64,000 nucleotides of DNA from positions 62,001-126,000 of the forward strand of contig NW_019775503.1 in assembly GCF_001039355.2 (NCBI RefSeq). The letters are read 5' to 3'. Position 1 is the first letter of the stretch, and each line of letters starts with the position of its first letter. Made by a program: the position numbers and the translations under genes. Below the pieces are notes generated by a model. It was not told where the DNA came from. It ran no database searches and saw only the letters and a program-made list of their open reading frames with translations. This DNA is from Lingula anatina. Its lineage: Eukaryota > Brachiopoda > Lingulata > Lingulida > Lingulidae. Positions 24,258 through 33,590 of this stretch are shown piece by piece.

Positions 24258-25640
24258 TATTTTGAAGCAATATTACATAATGCTTAACAGCATGATGACC
24301 ATCAATTTTTAATAATAAAACAAGTGTATAATAGATATTCAGGAAATGTGACTAGCAAAGGTCTTCAAGCCCATGGAAGACCAGAGTCACACCTTAAATA
24401 TGTCAAAATGTAAACAAGAGGTACTGTAATGAAATGAGTTTCATTCCATTGCCAAAACTTTTTTTCACATCAAACAAAATAATCAATTTACTGTCATTTT
24501 TATATAATCAACTAAGAAAATTGTTGAAATAGGAAAAATATCAATAGAATTATTTTGTATGTCTAATTTGCTCCATTCTGAGATTCTGAACATAGTGAAT
24601 GATTTAATCTGACAAACTGCAATGATATGAATTCATTTCCATTTTTGACACTTTATTACACATACAATACACCAAAACAGGTTTAAATTACCATCTTTTT
24701 TGTATAATCAACAACTTACAATATTGTTAAGATGCAGAAAATGTCAAAAAAACACTCTTACTTATCTAATTAATTCAATAATGAGACTCTTAACTACCCT
24801 AGGTTCTAGATTTCCGTAATGCCAGCTCGATCTTGATTTCATATATAACCCATATCTGCAATACGAAACTCTAGCCACTTGCGGCAGATTGAGGGCGTGT
24901 TTGTCAAAATTTTGCCTGGGGCACTTCCATATTTGGAAGTCACAAGTCAGAGCTGTATCTGCCTGAGCTCCATATTTGGAAGTCATAAGTCTCATACGTC
25001 ACAGCTTTGACTGCCTGGAGCTGACTTTCCTGCCTTGCGCTGACATTATCTCATGCAGACGAGACAAGAAACAAAGTGACTGACATGGAGTTTTAAGTTT
25101 AAACCATAGAGCTACTTCTCTGTTTAAACTAAGGATATCTTGCAGTAGAAGGTCAGTACCACAACACAAGCAACATTCTGCTTTAAAAACTGATTTTGGT
25201 CTAGCCATTGCGCAGCCCTTATAGTGGTATCGGGCATACAGTATATCTGTCAAACTTGGCACATGGCAAGCACATGTATTGTGTTAATATCTTCAGGAGC
25301 AAATGTTCTTTGATAAGCAAAAAATACAAAAACATTGGATATACTTTGAGAAACATATTATTCATTTTTCACTTTACATCTTAAAAATACAGTAAATAAA
25401 ATTAAAGCAGAATTAAATCTGTTTCACGTTTCATTTTGGTCTAATGACATTCAACTGCAGATTCACTGTTGAGCAGTTCTTTTTGATTGACGGAAATCGT
25501 GCAATGTGGCTATTCCTCAGGGCCACTGTTGAAGCCCGCGGACAGGTCTAGCTTCACAGTGGTCCTGACACTCGGAGCACTCTTAACATGCATATGAATT
25601 AAATCTGAGGAAAAACCATTTACATACAAAAAAAAGGCAT
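24258..25640. other. Intergenic spacer without supported gene
   Basis: Open frames on the minus strand at 24762-25262 show no domain and are interrupted relative to each other. The string CCATATTTGGAAGTCA occurs twice (about 24927 and 24970). An imperfect hairpin lies at 25519-25565 (CCACTGTTGAAGC against GCTTCACAGTGG). Confidence 0.5.
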
Positions 25641-26440
25641 AACTTAATCAAAACTTAACCTATCAAGTTTATTTTCGAACTTGATCTGTATTTTAGTATG
25701 ATTGATCACTCTTGTAGGATTCAAGTTAATAGGCCTATCCGAGTATCGGTTTTCCTTGAAATGTGTTATCAGTGTTGCATACTCAGTATATGCCTTAAAA
25801 AGCAAAAAGCAGCATAACTTCTGAAAAAAGGCCCTATCAAACTGATTTTTGAACTGAACCCGCATTTTATGGATATTCATCAGTTTTGTAAGTTTCAAGC
25901 CAAAAGGTAAAATGGTTTTCCACTTATTGTGATATTGTATTACATATATGCTGAAAAAAGCAAAAAACAGCATAACCTTGAAAATATTGTGATTTCTTTG
26001 GTTGTCATGCTGATTTTCAAACTCAACCTGCATTTTATGGTTATTCATCAGTTCTGTAAATTTCAAGCCAAAAGGTAAAACGGTTTTCCACTTAATATTG
26101 TGTTACTGATGTTGCACATATGCTGATAAAGGCTACAAAAAGCATAACTTTTGAAAAAATGTCCTCATCATCCTGATTTTGGAACTTGACCTGCATTTTA
26201 TGAATATTCATGAGTTCTATAAGTTTCATGTCAAAAGGTAAAATGGTTTTCCACTTACCTAGTTGTCCATGTTGCAAATATTAAAAAAGTGTAAAAAAAA
26301 ATATAACTTTTATGAAAATGGCCCATTCATGCTGATTTTCAAACATGACCTGTGTTTTATGAATATTCATCAGTTCTGTAGGTTTCAAGCCAAAAGGTAA
26401 AATGGTTTTCCACTTATCGTGTTATCCGCGAAAGTGCACA
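25641..26440. repeat. Degenerate ~160-bp tandem repeat, array 1
   Basis: About five units marked by GATTTTCGAACTTGACCTGC-like boxes at 25669, 25844, 26013, 26174 and 26334. Each is followed by CATTTTATGAATATTCAT, then AAGGTAAAATGGTTTTCCACTT and AACAGCATAACTTTT (boxes given in approximate consensus). Spacing is 160-175 bp and unit divergence is clear, so the array is old. Open frames read from it are shadows. The same family is at 37980-38380. Confidence 0.85.
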
Positions 26441-26777
26441 GCAACAACGGCCATAACAGCGACAGTGACAACAGACACAAGTGACAGCTTTATGCACAGT
26501 CACATATGTGTCTGTACATAAAAACAGCATAACTTTTAAGAAAATGGCCCAATGAAGCTGATTTCCGAACTAGTCTGCATTTTATGAATATTCACGGATT
26601 ATGTAAGTTTGACGACAAAAGGCCAAATGGTTTTGGAATTCTTGCACTACCCTCCAAAGTGCACTGCAACAGCTATGGCAACTACAGAAACAGGTGATGG
26701 CTATATGAACAGACATCTCTGTTAATTTGTACATACTAAAAGAGCTTGCTATTGTCATTTAAAACAGACTAAGGCGA
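26441..26777. repeat. Shared 3' flank of NXPE copies 2 and 4, with hairpin relic
   Basis: Matches 38520-38850. It contains the GTGCACAGC...ACAACGGCCAT block and a TGTGTCTGTACATAAAAA terminus. In the copy at 38588-38613 this terminus forms a perfect 12-bp stem. Here the left arm is mutated (GCACAGTCACA). This shared flank ties copy 2 to copy 4. Confidence 0.8.
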
Positions 26778-28091
26778 CTAAGAGATGACTTTGTATAATA
26801 CATGGGCAATGGTCTTGCCAACATCACCAATGTGAATAGGATCCCCTGGAAACTTAGCCACTGATCCGCAATGATAATGGAGGGAGTCACATCTTCCATC
26901 AATATGCTGATTTGTAATATAAAAAGTATCAAAAATATCCACCCTTAGTTCAACCATGTCCTTTTTTATCATATCACTAGCTGCAGCTTTTGAAAATCGA
27001 TTGCATGTTCCTTGCGCACGTCCCCCAGCAGGGATGGTGACAAAATAAATTTTGATGTTGCTAGTATTTGGGTTCGATCTCAAACTTTTCAGATAGTCAG
27101 TGAACTCTTTGGTTTCCTTATATAGCCGTGAAGGTCCATCATTTTGTTTTGATAAAGTCCATAAACCATAGCCTATCACAATCACATCAGAATCAGACCA
27201 TTGTTGTTTAGAGGAAAGGTACCTTTTTAAATTTTCTTTTGCATCATATGGATACCCACCCCACATAGCTCCAATGTTGTCTTCAAAATGATACAGTCCC
27301 TGCTTTAGTTGTTGAGTTATAAAAGTTTCCTTGCTTCCAAGTAACTCCAAAAGGTAAAAAGCTGCATATCGCATGTGAGAATCACCAACAAAAGCTATGC
27401 TGGTTTTCTTTCTTTTACATTCAAACAGTTCCTTGGTTGTCATAAAGTGGAAGAGACAGTCATCCTCTGTAAACCACAGTCATGTTTCATTCTGTTTTAT
27501 CCATTTGCCATTCATGTAATCTAAAACAGTTTTCTGTTCACAAATCTCTTTTCTAATTTTTGTCTTTTCTTTAGATATACCTGGAGAAGGACATAACTCG
27601 ATTGGCTTGAATGTTTTTGTAATTTTTCCAGGGTAACCCTGCAAAATGCCATGACTTCTATAGGCCTCAAAGTCAACATACTCCAAAGTGACTTTTACTT
27701 GAACACACTTGATGCTTGGCCGCCTACAACACACTTCATAAGTTCCACTGAAATGATCCTGAACTGAACAAAACAAACTCTCTTCCCCCTCTGCCAAAGT
27801 TCTAAAACTGCTTCCCCCCGATGTTGGAGATAGAATACCCGGTAGAATATCATTGTCCTTAGTTTTGGTCCTTTCAGTTATGATTGCTCTTAAGTGGGTA
27901 GTACCCACCTCAGTGTGCATTTCATGAACATATTGCTTTACTTTATTTTGATATATACGGTGTGCATCAGAGTTTTTCAATCCAACAAACAAAGAGGTTG
28001 TGTCGTTCTTGCCAAATTTTGACCAGCAATGATAGAGTTTTTCTGCCTCATGGTACTCTTTCCCAGGTTTAACGCATGGCAAGCTCTTCAT
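26778..28091 (-). pseudogene. NXPE-like pseudogene, copy 2
   Basis: Same family as its neighbours but broken in two ways. First, the start codon, cytoplasmic tail and signal-anchor (about the first 40 codons) are missing. Homology stops at AAGCTCTTC near 28081-28089, and a few bases later the sequence joins GAGATATGAATAAAG, which in copy 1 lies about 400 bp upstream of the equivalent point. Second, the conserved GGA-ACA-TGG (Gly-Thr-Trp) reads GAA-ACA-TGA at 27478-27486, an in-frame stop. Downstream of the stop the frame is intact to the C-terminus, still with FVGDSHMRY and CDSLHY. It also has a four-codon insertion (ILPG) at the DHGILSP equivalent. The C-terminal half matches copy 4 and the N-terminal half is nearer copies 1 and 3. 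A truncated product from an internal Met is possible but would lack membrane targeting. Confidence 0.88.
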
Positions 28092-28094
28092 GGC

Positions 28095-29853
28095 GAGATA
28101 TGAATAAAGTTTAATTTACTGTGATCTGTATATTGATGATTTTATTTCCTGTGAATTGTGATCTCTACCCTCCTCAATGGAACCCTCAAGAGTGGCTGGT
28201 GCTCTGACTGCATTATGAATTACTTATTGCATCATATATCACTTGATAATTCAGTAGGACAAATTCAAACCAATGTCATGCTGGTAAAAGAAAATTAATT
28301 TGAGGTGACAGAGATATAATTTTTTCTTCGAAAGTTTTTGCGTAAATATTTTAATAAGCTGTATAGTTCATCTTTCATATCTTTTGGCTAATCTTAGGAT
28401 TATCATGGATTCATGACAATTAACAGACTTTGTAAAGTTTTCGTGTAAATATCTTATTAGCTGTATAATTCGTCTTCCATATCTTTTTATGAACTTTCAT
28501 ATGGACCCTTATGTACTGTATTTTAGATCATGCTGGCAATCTAGGTCTAAAAAACTTAATTTGAGATGAGAAAGAAATTTTCTTTGGAAGTTTTCCCGTA
28601 AATATCTAATGAGCTGTATGTTTCGTGTTCCACATCCTCTAGCTGGCTAATCTTAAGATGGAATCATGACAACAGACTTCTTAATGGGTCTACATTTTAA
28701 AAAATATTTTACCTAGAGCTCTTATGCCAAGTTCTTCCTTAAATTAAGCTATGCTCAACTCTGAAAAGAATGATTTTATATTGAGCAAACTTAATAGGAT
28801 TTCATAATTTTTTTTCAAAATACCATAAACATGCTGACATTTTATTGCTCCTTTACAACTGCTTTATATGCCCACACACTAGTGTCTACAGTCAGATTTC
28901 TATTGCATTGTGAATCTTTTATTAATATTCACCTGTCATTAACTGCTTACTGGCATTTGTTAGATAATAAGCCTGTTAATGTGAGCCAACAGAGGTATTA
29001 AAGGTATAATAACTCTTCGTTTTGGCCAAAAAATGAATTTTCCTGGAGTAAACAACAATTTTCCCATACTTACCAATGGTTAATGAATCCATTTTTTTCA
29101 TTCAAAGTTAGTCCCTGTTTTTTTTCTAAAAAGTTTGTTTTTTTGTTAAAATCTCTTAAGAGATTATAATAGAGTACAGCCATCAATGGAGGTCACGTGA
29201 TCTGAAAACAAATTCAGATATCAGAATAATAGCTATAATTGCCGTTTTTGTGGTAAGACAGAATTTATTATATTTCTATGAGTTGTTCACAATGTTTTTA
29301 TTGTGAAATATAGATATCGTATGAAGAGTTATTATCCCTTTAACTGTGACCTCAGTTTTATTATTGTCTTTTTTAATGAACAACAGAAAAAGAAGCCAAT
29401 TAGACTGCTTTTCCAACTCAGGATGCATTTTAGTCCTATGCTTCTTTCCTGTTAGTTTAGGAAGAGTAAGTGACATGTTTTTTCTTTAATAGTAACTATG
29501 GAAGCACTGCCCAAAATAGGATTTTCTTCAGTTCTGATGATATATAACATAATGCTAAACAGCATAATGACCATCAATTTTGAATAAAAAAATAAAATAA
29601 AATAAGATATTCAGAAAATGTGACTTGCAAAGGTATTCAAGCCAAGTGAAGTTCAAAGTCACACCTTGAAAACTTCAGTATGTAAAAAATTTAATTCTGA
29701 CCAAAAATTATATAATTTCTAGAAAAGTCAAACAATAAGACAGGTTTTTCAATTGAAGCTTTATTTTAGTCATTTGTTACCTTTCTGTAAGTTTGAGAAG
29801 AGCAAGTGACATGGTTTTCCTTGAATGGTTACTATGGAGGCAGTGCCCAAAAT
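28095..29853. repeat. Duplicon B, copy 2 (upstream of the NXPE pseudogene)
   Basis: Near-copy of 22504-24257. It abuts duplicon A copy 2 at CCCAAAATGG (29846-29855), where the copy at 24250 continues differently, so this is a recombination junction with a few bases of shared sequence. Confidence 0.88.
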
Positions 29854-30262
29854 GGTAAAATGGTTTTCAACAGATCATGTTTTACTTCTCTGTGTCTGTA
29901 CATAAAAAGGTCAGTCAAGTCAATGTGATGAATGTTTTAGGCAATAATTGACTGCTTTCTGTCAGACATAAAAATGGCTCCTCTGACCACAGTTGTTACA
30001 CATGTGGATGGCTTCAAAACAGAACAAATGGCAATGGCAGCACAAGTTGGGACTAAACTAAATGGCCTAAAATACATCCAGATTACTGTTGCCCTTGACT
30101 GACTGGAACAGAAAGACTCAGTCACAGCCCAAAAATGTGAGTCGTTTCAGAGGGTGCTCCCCCCAAATGCATCCTCCATGTTTTAATGCAACATTCTTAA
30201 TAGGACTTATGAGTCTCTACTGAAAAGATTGAGTGTTTTTTATTTTAGCAAACTAAACAGAA

Positions 30263-30313
<51 letters not shown>

Positions 30314-33066
30314 TAAATAAAAAAAACACTACACGTATCAACCCCAACTCTGAGTTTCATGGGCATACCCAAAAATTAAGCCTGATCGTCAGGTGTTTAT
30401 TTGAAAATTATTTATTATAAATATATATGTTGACATTATAATGTACCTTCACAAGTGCTTTACATGTTAGTGCTTCTAAAAGCTTTTTCCCCTCTGACCA
30501 GTGAAAATTAAAATTGTTTGAGAAACAAGTAATTTTAAAAAAAGCACTTGCCTTACACCAGTCTCCTATAAGTACACACACAAAGAAGGAAAAGGTTACC
30601 CTCCGTTATTTTACTAACAATTAGACACAATTTGATACAATCCTAGCATGAATTAATTTAAATGAATTAAATATTTAGATATCCCATATCATAATTCATA
30701 ACAAGGCAGCAAAACTGTCAAATGTACAGACAAAAAGCAGAAAATAATGATGCACAAAATAGATTATCATGTCAATTTTGATGCAATATTGCATATTGCT
30801 TTTAATGCTAAAACAACAACAAACTAAATCAAAATTTAATTATGCACAACGGATAACATCGATATTTAGAATCTGTAACTAGGATAAGGCTTCAGGCCCA
30901 TGACAGTTCAGTGAAGACTTTGAAAATGCCAGAATGAGAAAAATGAAAAAAATTCACAAATATTTGCATAAATTCAAGAAAAAATAAACAAATTAATAAC
31001 CAAACAAGCTTGTTTTCCAATTTTTTCAGTTATATGTCTATCACAAGAATCATTCTTGTACATTACAATATAATTTAAAACACAGTGCCCTAAATGAGTT
31101 TTCTTCAATTTTGGTACAATATTACATAATGCTTGTCTCTGTAAATAAAAGAGCTTTCGTTGTCACTTGAGACAGACTAAGGCGACTGACAGATGTTCTT
31201 GTATAACAGATGAGCAATGGTCTTGCCCACATCACCAGTGTGAATGGGTTCCCCTGGAATCTTAGGCATTGATCCACAAAGATAATGGACTGCGTCACAT
31301 CTTCCATCAATATGCTGATTTGTAATATGAAAAACATCAAAAATATCCACACCTAGTTTAACCATATCCTTTTTTATCATGTCAGTAGCTGCAGCTTTTG
31401 AAAATCGATTGGATGTTCCTTGCACATGTCCCCCAGCAGGGATGGTGACAAAATAAATTTTGATGTTGCTAGTATTTGGGTTCGATTTCAAACTTTTCAG
31501 ATAGTCAGTGAACTCTTTGGTTTCCTTATATAGCCGTGAAGGTCCATCATTTTGTTTTGATAAAGTCCATAAACCATAGCCAATCACAATCACATCAGAA
31601 TTAGTCCATTGCTGTTTAGATGACAGGTACTTTTTCAAATTTTTTTCAGCCTCATATGGATACCCACCCCACATAACTCCAATGCTGTCTTCAAAATGAT
31701 AAAGTCCCTTTTTCAGAGGTAGAGACATAAAAGTTTTCTTGATTCCAAGCAACTCTAAAAGGTAAAAAGCTGTATATCGCATGTGAGAATCACCAACAAA
31801 AGCTATGCTGGCTTTCTTTCTTTGACATTCAGTCAGTTCCTTGGTTGTCATGAAGTGGAAGAGACAATCATCTTCTGTAAACCACAGCCATGTTCCATTC
31901 TGTTTTATCCATTTGCCATTCCTGTATTCTAACGCAGTTTTCTGTTCACAAATCTCTTTTCTAATTTTTGTCTTTTCTTTAGATTTACCTGGAGTGGGAC
32001 ATAACTCAATCGGCTTGAATGTTTTTGCAATTTTTCCAGGGCTATTCTGCAAAAAGCCATGCCTTCTATAGGCCTCAAAATCAACATACTCCAAAGTCAC
32101 TTTTACTTGAACACACTTGATGCTTGGCCGCCTACAACACACTTCATAAGTTCCATTGAAATGATCCTGAACTGAACAAAACAAACTCTCCTCCCCCTCT
32201 GCCAAAGTACTAAAACTGCTTCCCCCTGATGTTGGAGATAGAATACCATGGTCCTTAGTTTTGGTCCTTTCAGTTATGATTGCTCTTAAGTGGGTAGTGC
32301 CCACCTCAGTGTGCATTTCGTGAACATATTGCTTTACTTTATTTTGATATATACGGTGTGCATCAGAGTTCTTCAATCCAACAAACATAGAGGTTGTGTC
32401 GTTCTTGCCAAATTTTGACCAGCAATGATAGAGTTTTTCTGCCTCATGGTACTCTTTCCCAGGGTTAACGCATGGCGAGCTCTTCTGAACACGTGTCATC
32501 CTGGGTTCAGTATCATTTTTCCAGACTTTAGTCATAAATAACAAGGAAACTATCGAGACAAAACACCCAGTCACAAACAATCTTCTGAAAAGTGTCATAG
32601 TTGTTGTTAGTCAAGTATATACCAAAAAATAATTAAAAGGTACTTCTTCTTAAAAAGCAAACATATATCAGCAGTTTTTGTACTAAAAAACCTTCACTGT
32701 TAGTTGGGGAAATAATATGAGTGAGGGTCCAATTTGGTATACCCGTTGCGTGGATGTCACTTTTTATCTCTTGACATGAGTGAAACGCTCATATTATTTA
32801 GTTCGAATCCCATTCCTGTGACTTGTGAATGCAACTCTCTTCTTCGTCAGTGGTTGTGATTTCGAACTTTGTTTCCTGTACTCCCAATGAGATATGAATA
32901 AAGTTTAATTTACTGTGACCTGTATATTGATGATTTTATTTCCTGTGAATTGTGATCTCTACCCTCCTCAATGGAACCCTCAAGAGCGGCTGGTGCTGTG
33001 ACTGCATTAAAAATTACTTACTGCATCTTTTACCACTTGATAATTCAGTAGGACAGATTCAAACCA
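29854..33066. repeat. Duplicon A, copy 2 (carries NXPE copy 3)
   Basis: Near-copy of 19452-22690. It includes an (AT)n tract at 30269-30307 and the 42-codon mini-frame at 29974-30102. Confidence 0.9.
31177..32598 (-). CDS. NXPE-like PC-esterase / acyltransferase-type protein, copy 3
   Basis: Single-exon frame of 473 codons, collinear with copy 1 without indels. All key features are kept: N-terminal signal-anchor (about 7-23), the Cys-rich middle domain with CSVQDHFNGTYEVCC, the GDSHMRY nucleophile motif (Ser271) and the D435-x-x-H438 motif as CDAVHY. Changes from copy 1 are scattered and mostly conservative, for example RYTAFYLLELLGIKK for RYAAFYLLELLGSKK and SLPLKKGL for SQHLKKGL. The proximal 5' flank, including the TATATA and the upstream inverted repeat, is also shared with copy 1. 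Function is inferred as for copy 1: a Golgi-luminal or extracellular SGNH-fold esterase or acyltransferase of unknown substrate. Confidence 0.9.
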   Translation of the reverse strand: MTLFRRLFVTGCFVSIVSLLFMTKVWKNDTEPRMTRVQKSSPCVNPGKEYHEAEKLYHCWSKFGKNDTTSMFVGLKNSDAHRIYQNKVKQYVHEMHTEVGTTHLRAIITERTKTKDHGILSPTSGGSSFSTLAEGEESLFCSVQDHFNGTYEVCCRRPSIKCVQVKVTLEYVDFEAYRRHGFLQNSPGKIAKTFKPIELCPTPGKSKEKTKIRKEICEQKTALEYRNGKWIKQNGTWLWFTEDDCLFHFMTTKELTECQRKKASIAFVGDSHMRYTAFYLLELLGIKKTFMSLPLKKGLYHFEDSIGVMWGGYPYEAEKNLKKYLSSKQQWTNSDVIVIGYGLWTLSKQNDGPSRLYKETKEFTDYLKSLKSNPNTSNIKIYFVTIPAGGHVQGTSNRFSKAAATDMIKKDMVKLGVDIFDVFHITNQHIDGRCDAVHYLCGSMPKIPGEPIHTGDVGKTIAHLLYKNICQSP

Positions 33067-33590
33067 GCATAACGACCATCAATTTTTTATAATAAAATAA
33101 AATAAAATAAGATATTCAGAAAATGTGACTTGCAAAGGAATTCAAGCCAAGTGAAGTTCAAAGTTGCACCTTGAAATCATCAGTATGTAAAAAATTTAAT
33201 TCTAACAAAAAATTATATTATTTCCAGAAAAGTCAAACAATAAGACATGTTTTCCAATTGAAGCTTTATTTTAGTCCTAAGTTACCTTTCTGTAAGTTTG
33301 AGAAGAGCAAGTGACATGGTTTTCCTTGAATGGTTACTATGGAGGCAGTGCCCAAAATAGGGTTTTCCTAATTTTGATGCAATATTACATACTGCTTAAC
33401 AGCATGATGACCATCAATTTTTTATAATAAAACAAGTTTATAATAGATATTTAGGAAATGTGACCAGCAAAGGTCTTCAAGCCCATGGAAGACCAGAGTC
33501 ACACCTTGAATATGTCAAAATGTAAACAAGAGGTACTGTAATGAAATGAGCTTCATTCCATTTTCAAAACTTTTTTCACATCAAACAAAA
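33067..33590. repeat. Remnant of duplicon B, copy 3
   Basis: Matches 23957-24480 (CAGCATAACGACCATCAA onward) and ends abruptly at ACAAAA, where the Helentron-like element begins. The paralogous sequence at about 24480 continues with TAATCAATTT. Confidence 0.85.

Noticed and set aside
24762-25262. Two adjacent minus-strand frames in the NXPE spacer
   Set aside because: No domain, separated by stops, no splice logic, and not conserved in the paralogous flanks.
25519-25565. Imperfect hairpin as a possible structural RNA
   Set aside because: Single occurrence, a bulge in the stem and no promoter or family signature.
25644-26277. Minus-strand frames with repeated KLTELMNIHKMQV-like words
   Set aside because: They are translations of the ~160-bp tandem repeat. 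The repetition is at DNA level and the frames break between units.
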